From the NCBI RefSeq assembly GCF_022898935.1, contig NZ_JALIRP010000018.1, positions 1 through 63,203 of the forward strand: 63,203 nt of DNA. The letters run 5' to 3'. Below are positions 24,467 to 33,627 of this stretch, piece by piece (positions within the stretch are counted from its first letter, which is position 1; the number at the start of each line of letters is the position of its first letter). Below the pieces are notes generated by a model. The model saw only the letters and a program-made list of their open reading frames with translations. It searched no databases and was not told where the DNA came from. The position numbers were made by a program, and so were the translations under genes. Origin of the DNA: Paenibacillus mangrovi (lineage in GTDB: Bacteria; Bacillota; Bacilli; Paenibacillales; Paenibacillaceae).

Positions 24467-26971
24467 TCAGCTCACGGTTCGTGGACGCTCCATCCGTTCA
24501 AGCCCAGGCACATGCAGGGTGCTCCACTCCGGACGGTAATGCTCGACCTTCCCTACGACTACCGTCATGTCATCATGGATGATATTTTGCTGATAGCGGA
24601 TTACTTTTTCCAAAAGAATGTCTGCGATCTGCTGCGGATCCTCGTTGTCGATCTCCTGAATCATCCGCTTCATCCATAGCTCTTTGTTGACGGCATGTCC
24701 GGGCGCGTCGTAAACACCGTCGGTCATCATGATGACAATATCGCCTGCCTGAAGCTTCAGCGTTACAAGGTCCACCTCAATATCCTGAATAATGCCGATC
24801 GGCAAATTGCTTGCGGAAATAGGAATCACCTCAAGACCGCGTTTAATAAAACTTGGCGTGGAAGCAATTTTCATAAAGGTGGTTTCTGCTGTATATTGAT
24901 CTATCAGCGCCATATCAACGGTGGCATATACTTCATCCGGCGAACGGAGCATCAGAATGGAATTGACCGATTTGATCGCGAGCTTCTCATCCATGCCGCT
25001 TTGCAGCAGCTGCTCCAAAATAGACAATGCGGTGCTGCTCTCCTGATTGGCCCGTTCACCGTTGCCCATGCCATCGCTGAGCGCTACCGCGAAGGTGCCG
25101 TTGCCCAGCTCCACCGTACGGGAAGTGTCTCCGGACAGCAGATCTCCCCCTTTTGCCGCTCCAGCAACCCCGGTTGTAATCTCGAAGGTTTTGGCCGAAC
25201 CGAACATCACCGTCGCCAGACCATCCTTGGAAGAGACCGGTGATTCATGGAGCACTGCGATATGCTCATCTAAAATGTCGGACAATAGCGGTGCGATAAT
25301 TTTGCGGCATTCGTCATAACCGCGTGTGAAAGCGTGAACAATTTCAATCTCCACATGCCCGGAATCGAGACTGATAATCTCAATGCCCTGAATGGAAAGG
25401 CCGAGCTGCTCCAGTGCTTCGCGGATCTGCTCTTCCTGCCGGTACATGGCCTGTCCTTCCCGCTGAATCTCCCGCGCGAGATCTTCCATCACCTGCGATA
25501 CGCCCGACAACTGCTCGGCAACAAGATAGCGGCTGTCGTATATTTGGCGTTTCCACTGCATATCATGCTGATAGAGGCTGTACTGCTGCTTCATTTCCTG
25601 AAGCACCTCGCCCGTTCTGCCGCAGATTCGCGCCCATTCCTTCGGAATTTGCTGGTTTGTGATCTCCGGGTTGTCCTCCACCGCGGTCATTACGTCCGTC
25701 ATATATTTATAAGTCTGATAGAATTTCGCATCCCAGCAGTGACTCTTTTTGATACAGGTAGAGCAGGTCCCTTCCGCCACAGCATTCATGAAATGCTCCA
25801 TTTCCCCATTACGCTTGCTCACCTCCTCGGCTCCGGCTACCTGTCCGAAGCTTTGAGATAACTGCCGGAACACCTGGGAAAATTGGGTGACCCGCTCTGC
25901 CGTCAGATCGCGCACCCGCTTGGCATATTCATGCTGAGACTTGCTGTGATCGTTCGTTCCGGGAACATATTTGGAGATCATGGTGATTACCGATTTCGGC
26001 GTCAGCAAAAATAACACAATCGCTGCACAGGATTCCCATGTGGAGGTCATGACATCAGCCGGGCCGCTAAAATAAATGGATAGGATCGAAGAGCCCAAAA
26101 GCATCCCGATCATTACGGCGCCTTTCCTTCCTTCACGCAGCATACCGGCCAGCATGCCTGAGAAAGCGAGCAAACTCATCTGATAGATAGCAGATATATC
26201 CGCGAGACTCAGGATAAGTCCGGTGACAACGCCAACCGACGCCCCAAGTGGCGCTCCGCCTACTAAAGCGAAGATCAAAATGAGATAGCGAGAGAGCACG
26301 TGCTCCACAGATAAGGAGTATACGGTCCAGCCTACCGCCCCGGTCATAACAGAAGCCAGGAGGATAATGAGGCAAAGAATTTCCTCACTTCGCAGCTGAT
26401 AATTCTTCTTACGGTAAGTGAATACCGGGATCGCCTGGATGAACACCAGCGTAAGCACAAAGCTGAGGACTGAATCCAGTGAACCCATCAGAAGTGCGTA
26501 CCAGGTAAATGACGGGCCGATCATGATCGTGAACAGCTTAACGGCGAAGGAAGAAACAAAAACCATCAGAGGCGCGTAGGACAATTCGGCATGCTCGAAG
26601 GCGTTCAGTCCCCGATGGATGAAATAAAAAATAAGGAGTTCAGCCGTAATGATCAGCGGTACCGGAAAGGGGGCAAAAAGGCTCCCAGCTATAAGAGCAG
26701 CAGTGACAGGAAGCAAATAGTCACGGCGCATAAAGGCAATAACGGCAAAGTAGGCAATCGCAAATGGGGTGAGCTCATTCAATATCATGGCTTTCCCGAG
26801 TAAAAATGCCATCAGTGTCAGCAGCATCACCCACTTCTTGGCTGCAAACAGCTGAAGCGGACGCTGGAGGAAAGGCATACTTCGCAGTTGTCCCATCCAT
26901 CCATGATCCTCCATTACCGCTTCTCCTTGCAGCGTCTTCCATCCGGGAATGTTTACGTTCAACTTCTCCAT
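24467..26971 (-). CDS. spoIIE: stage II sporulation protein E, serine phosphatase
   Basis: Polytopic phosphatase that dephosphorylates SpoIIAA to release sigma-F in the forespore and also acts in polar septation. With the chosen start it has 834 residues: about ten TM helices (30-310), a central region, and a C-terminal PP2C domain (about 590-820) with LSDGMGNGERA and MMTDGVYDAPG as metal-binding parts. Start ATG 26971 is preferred: the ATG at 27031 has no ribosome site and lies upstream of the predicted transcription start. A Cys-rich patch (CSTCIKKSHCWD) lies before the phosphatase. Confidence 0.96.
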   Translation of the reverse strand: MEKLNVNIPGWKTLQGEAVMEDHGWMGQLRSMPFLQRPLQLFAAKKWVMLLTLMAFLLGKAMILNELTPFAIAYFAVIAFMRRDYLLPVTAALIAGSLFAPFPVPLIITAELLIFYFIHRGLNAFEHAELSYAPLMVFVSSFAVKLFTIMIGPSFTWYALLMGSLDSVLSFVLTLVFIQAIPVFTYRKKNYQLRSEEILCLIILLASVMTGAVGWTVYSLSVEHVLSRYLILIFALVGGAPLGASVGVVTGLILSLADISAIYQMSLLAFSGMLAGMLREGRKGAVMIGMLLGSSILSIYFSGPADVMTSTWESCAAIVLFLLTPKSVITMISKYVPGTNDHSKSQHEYAKRVRDLTAERVTQFSQVFRQLSQSFGQVAGAEEVSKRNGEMEHFMNAVAEGTCSTCIKKSHCWDAKFYQTYKYMTDVMTAVEDNPEITNQQIPKEWARICGRTGEVLQEMKQQYSLYQHDMQWKRQIYDSRYLVAEQLSGVSQVMEDLAREIQREGQAMYRQEEQIREALEQLGLSIQGIEIISLDSGHVEIEIVHAFTRGYDECRKIIAPLLSDILDEHIAVLHESPVSSKDGLATVMFGSAKTFEITTGVAGAAKGGDLLSGDTSRTVELGNGTFAVALSDGMGNGERANQESSTALSILEQLLQSGMDEKLAIKSVNSILMLRSPDEVYATVDMALIDQYTAETTFMKIASTPSFIKRGLEVIPISASNLPIGIIQDIEVDLVTLKLQAGDIVIMMTDGVYDAPGHAVNKELWMKRMIQEIDNEDPQQIADILLEKVIRYQQNIIHDDMTVVVGKVEHYRPEWSTLHVPGLERMERPRTVS

Positions 26972-27010
26972 GTACTTCGCACCACCATTTCGATAGATTT
27001 GATGGTACTC

Positions 27011-27044
27011 ATTATAGAGGCCTTGAAACATGAAAGTTTGTCAT
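27011..27044 (-). promoter_or_regulatory. spoIIE promoter, sigma-A type with 22-bp spacing
   Basis: -35-like ATGACA (27039-27044), 22-bp spacer, -10 TATAAT (27011-27016). Abnormally long spacing is the known mark of Spo0A-activated sigma-A promoters such as B. subtilis spoIIE and spoIIG. Confidence 0.7.
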
Positions 27045-27069
27045 AACAGCGGACAGGCTTCAAAGAAAT

Positions 27070-27104
27070 TTCCGACAAAAAAGCCCGTCCTGCGAAATGT
27101 CGGG
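27070..27104. promoter_or_regulatory. candidate Spo0A boxes upstream of spoIIE
   Basis: Two TGTCGG elements (Spo0A box consensus TGTCGAA) face each other: on the minus strand around 27070-27081 (TTTTTGTCGGAAA) and on the plus strand around 27094-27104 (AATGTCGGGAA). They lie about 65-100 bp upstream of the predicted start. The remaining intergenic sequence up to the yabR terminator shows nothing further. Confidence 0.5.
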
Positions 27105-27263
27105 AATGGGCCAAGACTTCCTTTAGCGTTGCCTATTTGAGCTGTATGAGAGCTTGCAGCCAGTGTCAGCACTCCCGGGTCTCTCTCCAAGAATCCGCTA
27201 GCGATTGCTATAAACAGAACCGGAATTGAGTTGGATGCTGTCGGTAATTTTTTTTTGGAGCGA

Positions 27264-27300
27264 CAAAAAAACCGCAGCAGGCTCGAACCTGCTGCGGTTT
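27264..27300 (-). terminator. terminator after yabR
   Basis: Minus-strand stem CCGCAGCAGG / CCTGCTGCGG followed by seven T's. Confidence 0.95.
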
Positions 27301-27387
27301 ATCTTAAGATCATAGAATTCAAAAGTTTCAGCGATGCTGAACAATTGGACTTATCAAGCGATCGGTGCGCTCGTCCTGAGCATGCAA

Positions 27388-27876
27388 TTACATACGTTTG
27401 GCGCCGCGTCCTCCGCGCTTGGATTCCGTTTGTTTCTTGATGGAAGAAATGCGTTCCTCGCTATCCTTCAGGAAACGTGACATTTTATCCTCAAACGAAG
27501 GTTTGTTGGCCGCAGGCTTAAATGGGCGCCCGCCACGTTCACGATTGTAGCCTCCACCGCCGCCGCCAAACCGCTCTCCATTTCCGCCACCGGTCCGTTC
27601 CGGTCTTGGTCCTCTTGGAGGCCGAGCTTCGGATGCTGGCTTATCAACAGCTTGTTTGATGGAAAGTCCGATCTTCCCGTCCTTGTCGACATTGATCACC
27701 TTCACGGTTACAACATCATTGATCTTCAGGTGATCGTTGACATCCTTGACGTAATTATCGGCGATTTCCGAGATGTGAACGAGACCCGTGACACCTCCTG
27801 ACAGATCCACAAATGCTCCAAAATGCGTTATGCCTGTCACCTTGCCTTCTAACTTGGTGCCCACTTCGATTGCCAT
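27388..27876 (-). CDS. yabR: S1-domain RNA-binding protein, YabR-like
   Basis: A single S1 RNA-binding domain (about 4-75: VGTKLEGKVTGITHFGAFVD) followed by a disordered Gly/Arg/Pro-rich tail and a basic end (ESKRGGRGAKRM). ATG 27876 is chosen, with AGGGAGG about 12 bases upstream; that gives 162 residues beginning at the S1 domain, unlike a longer reading to 27924. Related general-stress and ribosome-associated S1 proteins are known, but the role of YabR is not established. It follows divIC as in B. subtilis. Confidence 0.92.
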   Translation of the reverse strand: MAIEVGTKLEGKVTGITHFGAFVDLSGGVTGLVHISEIADNYVKDVNDHLKINDVVTVKVINVDKDGKIGLSIKQAVDKPASEARPPRGPRPERTGGGNGERFGGGGGGYNRERGGRPFKPAANKPSFEDKMSRFLKDSEERISSIKKQTESKRGGRGAKRM

Positions 27877-28003
27877 AGAATAAAATGATCCTCCCTTAAA
27901 AATATACAACAAGATTTGAGTCAAACCTTGGCTGTGGTGATTTGATTATACATAAAGCGCAAACTGAGGTCAACTGAGTAATAACCCCGTTTCCGCGCTT
28001 ATA

Positions 28004-28363
28004 TTATGGGTTAGTTTCCTCTGTATGGATGGGGGTTTCCCCTGGTAAATACATTCCATAATTTTTGCGTGCCAGCTGCCCGATGTATTCAGGGTCATTC
28101 AGCCTTTTTACTTCGGTCTTCAGCTGATCCTGGGTTTGGTTCGTCATTTGCTGTTCTGACTTCTTCTTGTCAAGCTCGGTACTCTTGTCCGCAATTTGCG
28201 AATGCTGAGAGATAAGTGTATAGCCCGCCCACCCCATAAAGACGACCATAAAAGTAAGCCAGATCATTAGCCGCCTGCGCGCGCCGGCATTTTGGACGGT
28301 CTTGCTATCCTGAGTTGTTCTTGCCTGCGTACGTTCTTGTTCCTTGGCAGCGTATTTTCCCAT
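28004..28363 (-). CDS. divIC: cell-division septum protein DivIC/FtsB-like
   Basis: A 119-residue bitopic division protein that joins FtsL and DivIB in the divisome. A basic cytoplasmic N terminus (1-32) is followed by one TM helix (33-50) and then an extracytoplasmic coiled coil (about 55-95; heptad-like KSTELDKKKSEQQM). The short end contains YIGQLARKNYGMYLPGE, a family-typical motif. GGAGG lies 6 bases before the ATG. It sits between yabQ and yabR. Confidence 0.95.
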   Translation of the reverse strand: MGKYAAKEQERTQARTTQDSKTVQNAGARRRLMIWLTFMVVFMGWAGYTLISQHSQIADKSTELDKKKSEQQMTNQTQDQLKTEVKRLNDPEYIGQLARKNYGMYLPGETPIHTEETNP

Positions 28364-28424
28364 AGGTCTCCTCCTTTACAGGGCATTGTAGCCTTTTATT
28401 TCTAGACTTGGCTGCTATACTCCT

Positions 28425-29009
28425 CTATTCCTCATTCTTCGGGAACCATTTGTTCCAAAGAAGGGCTGCAGAGTTTATAAGCTTGTCAAGCCACTTCGAC
28501 ATCCGAAGACGCGAGGTGATCGGCCTGAACATCCACTTCGCCAGCTTCCAGAAAGGCAGCAATATTTTCAGCACAACGTGAAAAACAAACATGAGCAGGC
28601 TGCCAAGCATGACGGCCAGTCCCTTCAGCAGCTTAAGCAGCATACGGATCGGCGCCCATACCATGAGCCTGAAAAGTCGCTTCAGCACATCGATTAAATA
28701 ACGTACTACCTTTATTAACATTACCACAAAACGCTGAGTTGTAACACTTAAGAATAAAAAATATACCCATACTCCCAGAAAGAGTCCTACAAAGACATAG
28801 AACCGAAGCTGCCCGTAATTGCTGACATACAGCATTCTGAATACAAAAAGAGCGGCACCGCACCAATAGAAGAGGTCCAGAACGTGGAGGGTCCATCTTG
28901 GAAAATGCAGCTGGCCCGACAGCACCCGGTAGCTGTCATAGGCCAGTCCCATCGCTGCTCCCGAGAACAGCATCCAGAGCAGGGTGATCCACTGAATTTG
29001 CGGAGTCAT
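28425..29009 (-). CDS. yabQ: spore cortex biosynthesis protein YabQ
   Basis: A 194-residue membrane protein needed for spore cortex formation in B. subtilis and made in the mother cell. Hydrophobic helices are seen at about 5-25, 40-60, 65-88 and 125-150, with basic residues and amphipathic helices after that. The ATG overlaps the yabP stop (ATGA), so the two are translationally coupled. Identity rests on position, length and the GAAMGLAYDSYRVL N-terminal motif. Confidence 0.93.
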   Translation of the reverse strand: MTPQIQWITLLWMLFSGAAMGLAYDSYRVLSGQLHFPRWTLHVLDLFYWCGAALFVFRMLYVSNYGQLRFYVFVGLFLGVWVYFLFLSVTTQRFVVMLIKVVRYLIDVLKRLFRLMVWAPIRMLLKLLKGLAVMLGSLLMFVFHVVLKILLPFWKLAKWMFRPITSRLRMSKWLDKLINSAALLWNKWFPKNEE

Positions 29010-29287
29010 TTAAACAGCTTGCCGAGCATTCCCTTATTTTTGCCGTGTGAACCGGGATCCAAGTAAACCATTGAATGGACCAAGCCTTCAATGGAGAGCA
29101 GGCCTTCCTCAAGGCTTAAATTTTTGATATGTAAATTTTGTCCTTTGATGGTCAGGTGTCCAAGCTCGGTATGAAGCAGAAACTCCTCGCTGTCAAAGCT
29201 TTCCACATTATGGACCCCTGTCAGGTTCAGCTGCTTGCGGTTCAGCAAATGCAGCTCATGCTGTTTGTTTTTCGATGGCTCGATCAT
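29006..29287 (-). CDS. yabP: sporulation protein YabP
   Basis: A 93-residue YabP/YqfC-family protein required for spore cortex assembly. The pattern of alternating beta segments (LNLTGVHNVESFDSEEF, LTIKGQNLHIKNLSLEEG) and the C-terminal GLVHSMVY are typical. GGAGGGG precedes the ATG. It pairs with yabQ in a two-gene sporulation unit. A mother-cell sigma-E promoter is expected upstream; I saw no convincing one. Confidence 0.94.
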   Translation of the reverse strand: MIEPSKNKQHELHLLNRKQLNLTGVHNVESFDSEEFLLHTELGHLTIKGQNLHIKNLSLEEGLLSIEGLVHSMVYLDPGSHGKNKGMLGKLFK

Positions 29288-29393
29288 GGCATGTACCCCT
29301 CCTTCTTACCAATAGCTTATGGGGGGCGATTGCGGTTTAGAACCATGTGCAGCAAGAACTTCAGAAGCTTCATGAATGTAAAGAGTACTCTGA

Positions 29394-29430
29394 AAAATAG
29401 CACAGCACTCCCCGAAAATCCGGAGAGTGC
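29394..29430 (-). terminator. terminator after rqcP
   Basis: Minus-strand stem GCACTCTCCG / CGGGGAGTGC followed by TGTGCTATTTTTC. The T-run is short and slightly displaced. Confidence 0.6.
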
Positions 29431-29458
29431 CTATATATGCTGACTATGAAAGTGCTTA

Positions 29459-29737
29459 TTACCAATTCAAACCGTTATCTTTTGCAATCGGTTCTTCCTT
29501 GACCAAGGAATACAGGCTTGCGGCCTCATCTTTACGGGTGCTCTCAGCGAGTCTTTCCACCTTAACGGTGACCAGCTTCTGCCCGAATTGTACCGTAATT
29601 TCGTCGCCGATCTTCACGGTGCTGCTGGGCTTTGCTTCTCTGCCGTTAATCAGAACCCGGCCTTGATCCGAGACATCCTTGGCTACGGTACGCCGTTTGA
29701 TCAGCCTGGATACCTTTAGGAATTTATCGACACGCAT
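29459..29737 (-). CDS. rqcP: S4-domain RNA-binding protein RqcP (YabO)
   Basis: A 92-residue protein consisting of an S4 domain (about 1-60: MRVDKFLKVSRLIKRRTVA). B. subtilis RqcP binds stalled 50S subunits and works with RqcH to add alanine tails during ribosome quality control. The ATG comes two bases after the hup stop and has no strong ribosome site, so it is probably read by coupling to hup. Confidence 0.93.
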   Translation of the reverse strand: MRVDKFLKVSRLIKRRTVAKDVSDQGRVLINGREAKPSSTVKIGDEITVQFGQKLVTVKVERLAESTRKDEAASLYSLVKEEPIAKDNGLNW

Positions 29738-29738
29738 C

Positions 29739-30011
29739 TTATTTTACGGCTTCTTTAAGCTTGTTGCCTGCTTTGAAAGCAGGTACGTTTGCTTCTGGAA
29801 TTTCGATCGTATTGCCGGTTTGAGGGTTACGGCCAGTACGTCCGGAACGCTTACGAGTTTCGAATGTGCCGAAGCCGATCAATTGCACTTTGTCGCCGTT
29901 TGCCAAAGCATCGGTGATTTCACCAAGAAAACCGTTCAGAACGGATTCTACGTCTTTTTTGGTCAAGCCGCTTTTAGTCGAAATGTTGTTGATCAGATCT
30001 GTCTTGTTCAT
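29739..30011 (-). CDS. hup: HU-type DNA-binding protein
   Basis: Small nucleoid protein that bends and compacts DNA. At 90 residues it has the usual length. The signature GFGTFETRKRSGRTGRNPQT (46-65) and the beta-arm region up to IPEANVPAFKAG are intact. GGGAGG lies 9 bases before the ATG. From memory, the B. subtilis HU gene (hbs) lies elsewhere; here it is placed between mazG and rqcP with its own promoter. Confidence 0.97.
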   Translation of the reverse strand: MNKTDLINNISTKSGLTKKDVESVLNGFLGEITDALANGDKVQLIGFGTFETRKRSGRTGRNPQTGNTIEIPEANVPAFKAGNKLKEAVK

Positions 30012-30150
30012 AAATTATTATCCTCCCAATATACAAAAAAATAAGTATAGGTGCGTCATGAAGGCATACGCATGCAATCACTTCCGCATTTTCATGTGTA
30101 TGGTTATTCTTGATGCCCTGCCCGAATTCCTGCTTAGTGTCGCCAAAATT

Positions 30151-30178
30151 TTATTATTTACGAGGAAATCCTTGTCAA
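30151..30178 (-). promoter_or_regulatory. hup promoter (sigma-A)
   Basis: -35 TTGACA (30173-30178), 16-bp spacer, -10 TAATAA (30151-30156). It would give a leader of about 130 bases. Confidence 0.55.
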
Positions 30179-30255
30179 AACGTCGACAATTGTACTTCCT
30201 CGCTGACTCGCCCATGCCGATGCTGCACACGGACTTTAAGCAGGTCAAGTCCTTA

Positions 30256-31746
30256 TCATACCTGATTTTTAGCCTGTTGCCAAATAGCGTCCATTTCCTC
30301 GAGTGTACTCTCCTCCACGGTCTTGCCCCGTGCCCGCAGTTCTTCCTCGATAAAATGGAACCGCCGGATGAACTTGCGGTTGGTTCTGGAAAGCGCTTCT
30401 TCCGGGTCGGCATGAAGAAAGCGTGCGGCGTTGGAAGCGGCGAACAGCAGATCTCCGAGTTCTGCCACCTGTTCTTCCGGGTCAAAGCCTTTTTCGACAG
30501 CTTCGCGGAGCTCAGCCAGTTCCTCTTCGATTTTAAGAAAAACATCGCTGATTTGATCCCAATCGAAGCCCACCTTAGAAGCCTTCTTCTGGAGCTTGTA
30601 GGCCTTCATCAGCGCAGGCAGATCCTTCGGAATTCCATCCAAAACGGAAGCCTGCTCCGGTTTTAGACCTTTGCGGCGCTTCTCTTCCGCCTTCATCTGT
30701 TCCCAGTTTTGAAGCGCTGCTTCTGCATCCTCGGCTTGTGTCTGCCCGAATACATGAGGATGGCGGAAAATCAGCTTGTCATTAAGCCCTTGAATCACGT
30801 CAAAGACATTAAAGGTGCCGATCTCTTCTTCCATCTGCGAATGCAGCATCACCTGAAGCAGCAGATCTCCAAGCTCCTCCTGCATATGCTCTGGATCATC
30901 CTCATCGATCGTCTCGATCACCTCATAGGTTTCTTCGATCAGATTCTTCCGAATGGATTCATGTGTTTGCTCCTGGTCCCATGGACAGCCCCCCGGGCTG
31001 CGGAGAATACCGACAATTTCGTGAAGCCGGGTAAACGTGCGCTGGCGCAGCATCTCATCCTCGCTTCGAGGCGCATAAATCAGCGATAGGTTGCCGTATC
31101 CGTCCACCCGATCCAACTCATACAGAGGCACCTGCAGAATCTGCTCCTGCCCTTCTACTCCAAGCGCATGGCCAACGGTAATCGTATAATCCTCCGGATA
31201 AAGCTCCATCAATGCGAGCTTGACGTCGGAAGCCGTAAAGGTATCATACACCTGGCCGATTACCGTATGCAGCTGCGGCTGGAGAAAGCTTGCATTCAGT
31301 CCGCTGGCATCCAGCAGCTGAAAGCCCTCGATCGGGTCAAATCCAAGACGGATAAAGGCTTCATCCAGGAAGGATTCCCCGCCCAGGATGGTCAATTCGA
31401 TACCCTCACGCGGGCAGCGCTCACGGAGAATCTGCACGGTAGACTCGGCGACCATTGGGTGTCCCGGCACCGCATACACGATCACCGATCCGGATTGTCC
31501 GGAAACTGCTTTCGCAAGCAAAGTATCCGCTATGGACGCGTATACCTCGGGAAAGGAATCCCGGGCTTCGTAAATATGATCAAAGGACTGCATGGTAACC
31601 TGCAGTTCATCCAGCACCGACATCACCGGATGCTCTTTAGTCCGGATATATACCTCCGAAGCCTGCTGCAATGTTTTGACAATCCCCATGGTCAGGCGGT
31701 CCGGATTTCCGGATCCCAAGCCGACAATTGTTATGGATGCACTCAT
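30256..31746 (-). CDS. mazG: bifunctional tetrapyrrole-methylase-like/MazG nucleotide pyrophosphohydrolase (YabN)
   Basis: A 496-residue fusion. The N-terminal half (about 1-225; TIVGLGSGNPDRLTMG, YAVPGHPMVAEST) is a SAM-dependent tetrapyrrole-methylase-like domain. The C-terminal half has two MazG units (about 245-350 and 370-490) with acidic EExxE-type metal motifs (LIEETYEVIETID, EELGDLLLQV, IEEELAELREAVE). MazG removes aberrant dNTPs. The role of the methylase half in this fusion is not known. GGGGGAATGAAGG precedes the ATG. Confidence 0.95.
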   Translation of the reverse strand: MSASITIVGLGSGNPDRLTMGIVKTLQQASEVYIRTKEHPVMSVLDELQVTMQSFDHIYEARDSFPEVYASIADTLLAKAVSGQSGSVIVYAVPGHPMVAESTVQILRERCPREGIELTILGGESFLDEAFIRLGFDPIEGFQLLDASGLNASFLQPQLHTVIGQVYDTFTASDVKLALMELYPEDYTITVGHALGVEGQEQILQVPLYELDRVDGYGNLSLIYAPRSEDEMLRQRTFTRLHEIVGILRSPGGCPWDQEQTHESIRKNLIEETYEVIETIDEDDPEHMQEELGDLLLQVMLHSQMEEEIGTFNVFDVIQGLNDKLIFRHPHVFGQTQAEDAEAALQNWEQMKAEEKRRKGLKPEQASVLDGIPKDLPALMKAYKLQKKASKVGFDWDQISDVFLKIEEELAELREAVEKGFDPEEQVAELGDLLFAASNAARFLHADPEEALSRTNRKFIRRFHFIEEELRARGKTVEESTLEEMDAIWQQAKNQV

Positions 31747-31841
31747 CCTTCATTCCCCCGCTCTATACATCATTATTTCCGGTATTTGGTAGCATATATA
31801 CTATATCATGATTGCTTTAGCGAACAAAAATATGCGTCTTG

Positions 31842-33485
31842 CTATGGAAGAAGGCGCAGTCTGTGCAGCAGGGCGGCGAGCGGAGCGCCGATCTTCGGCA
31901 GCATGCGCAGCTCCTGCTCGCTGAGCAGGCGGGTTTTGACGGCGCCGGCCAGGAACACGGCGCCGCCGGCCGCGGCCCCAGCCAGGCTGGCCGCGGCTGC
32001 CGTTATGCGGGCGTGCAGCCCGAGTGCGGACAGCAGCGCGTCCGCAGCGAGCATGGCGGCGCCCGCCGCCAGGGCCATGCAGGCGATGATAGCCGCCTGC
32101 TTGCCAAGCAGCGTACCGGCGCTGATGCGCAGGCCGGTACGGCGCATGAGCAGCGCGATATTCAGCGCTGCTGCCAGAAAATGCGCGGCTACGCTGGCGA
32201 TGGCCGCGCCGGTAATGCCCAGCTGCGGAACCAGCAGCAGGTTAAGCAGTGCCTTCACCGCCGCTGCGGTCAAGAGATGCAGCGCCGGTGCCCTCACGAT
32301 GCCAATGCCCTGCAGCAGGGCGGCAGAGATAATACTAAGCGCGCTGCCGGCTGCCGTGAAGGCAATCCAGCGGATCACGCCGGTCCCCGTTCCATCCTCA
32401 TAGAGCGCGATATTGATCGGCTCCGCCAATACGGCGATCCCTATGGAAGCGGCCATCCCCACCAGCCAGAACCACCGAAGGGAAAGGCGGCAGCGTTCTG
32501 CAATCAAGTTCTTGTCACCTACGACCTTTGCTTCAGCCAGCGCGGGAATAAACAAAACAGACAAAGACGTGGCCAGCATGGTTATCAGCTGTACCACAGG
32601 CATGCCGCGATTATAAACGCCGAATTGGACCATCGCTTCGGTCTCCCCCGCTCCACCAGTCTCAAGCAGACGGGGCACGGTAAAGGTATCTACCAGGCTT
32701 ACCAGCGAAATCGCCAGCGTTCCCAGACATATGGGTATCGCATACTTCAGCATGCTCAAGAGCAGCCTGCCACTCTGTTGGTGCGCCTCATTGCCATCGG
32801 TGGCCGGGGCCGAGTCATCCATGACCGCATGTTTGCCTTTACGATAACCTCGCCAGTAACCGCCCATCACGATCAGCCCTGCCGCGCTACCGGCTGCCGA
32901 GCCTAGAAGGGCCCCGGCCGCGATATGCTCCGCAGATGCGCCAATTGAAGTTAGATACACAAGCAGTATGATCATGAACGTAACTCTCACGCTTTGTTCC
33001 GTGATTTGAGAGACCGCGGTCGGCATCATATTCTGATGCCCCTGAAAGAACCCTCTCAGACCTGACATCAGCGGCACGAAGAGCAGCGCAATAGACGAGG
33101 CCTTTAGAGCCGGCACAACGCTTGCATTACCGATGATCCTCCCAATCAGCGGAGCGCCAAAGTAAATGACCTCTCCGAACAGAATGCCGGAAACCACCAT
33201 GACTACGGATCCAATCCGGATGATCTGTCTGCTCCTTGTCCGCCCGCCCAGCGCCGCGTCCTCGGCAACAAATTTCGAAATCGCCGCCGGAAATCCGGCC
33301 AGCGCGACCGTAATCATGACGGTGTAAAGCGGATAAACTGTATTATAAATACCAAAAACGACATCGCCGCCCATATTTTGCAGCGGTATTTTTTGCAGCG
33401 TTCCAATCAGCTTCGAAAGCACCATGGCCATGCTCAGCACAAACGCCCCTTGCATGATCTTCGAGGATGTCCCCGCTTCCTTCAT
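31842..33485 (-). CDS. yabM: MATE/MurJ-type polysaccharide flippase, YabM/SpoVB-like
   Basis: A 547-residue polytopic membrane protein with about 14 TM helices, of the MVF/oligosaccharide flippase family. It begins QGAFVLSMAMVLSKLIGTLQKIPLQN, read in two pieces, which is typical of SpoVB-like proteins. It may move lipid-linked precursors for cell wall or spore cortex. The last 150 codons are Ala/Leu-rich and strikingly GC-rich compared with the neighbouring genes. It lies between spoVT and mazG as B. subtilis yabM does; the substrate is unknown. Confidence 0.9.
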   Translation of the reverse strand: MKEAGTSSKIMQGAFVLSMAMVLSKLIGTLQKIPLQNMGGDVVFGIYNTVYPLYTVMITVALAGFPAAISKFVAEDAALGGRTRSRQIIRIGSVVMVVSGILFGEVIYFGAPLIGRIIGNASVVPALKASSIALLFVPLMSGLRGFFQGHQNMMPTAVSQITEQSVRVTFMIILLVYLTSIGASAEHIAAGALLGSAAGSAAGLIVMGGYWRGYRKGKHAVMDDSAPATDGNEAHQQSGRLLLSMLKYAIPICLGTLAISLVSLVDTFTVPRLLETGGAGETEAMVQFGVYNRGMPVVQLITMLATSLSVLFIPALAEAKVVGDKNLIAERCRLSLRWFWLVGMAASIGIAVLAEPINIALYEDGTGTGVIRWIAFTAAGSALSIISAALLQGIGIVRAPALHLLTAAAVKALLNLLLVPQLGITGAAIASVAAHFLAAALNIALLMRRTGLRISAGTLLGKQAAIIACMALAAGAAMLAADALLSALGLHARITAAAASLAGAAAGGAVFLAGAVKTRLLSEQELRMLPKIGAPLAALLHRLRLLP

Positions 33486-33569
33486 CCAGTTTCCCTACTT
33501 CTTCCCGATTTTAAAAAAACAATAGGCAAAAAAACCGCCAGCTTTCATTATACCTGGGAAAGCGGACAC

Positions 33570-33620
33570 AAAAAACTCCCGCTTCTTTCGCATGGCCGTT
33601 TGGCCTGCAAAGCGGGAGTT
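33570..33620 (-). terminator. terminator after spoVT
   Basis: Minus-strand stem AACTCCCGCTTTGC / GCGAAAGAAGCGGGAGTT with an inner GGCC pair, followed by T's. Confidence 0.85.
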
Positions 33621-33627
33621 GAATGGT

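Noticed and set aside
27032..27263. tRNA genes, expected between yabR and spoIIE from B. subtilis synteny
   Set aside because: No TTCGANNC arm with a matching acceptor stem is present; the only TTCGAG lies in the yabR terminator loop.
29288..29393. Sigma-E promoter for yabP-yabQ
   Set aside because: A CATAAGCTA word resembles the -10, but no -35 of the right form lies at the right distance.
31168..32906. Two long plus-strand frames opposite mazG and yabM
   Set aside because: They exist because of GC-rich codon bias on the coding strand; the translated products are low-complexity and unlike any protein.
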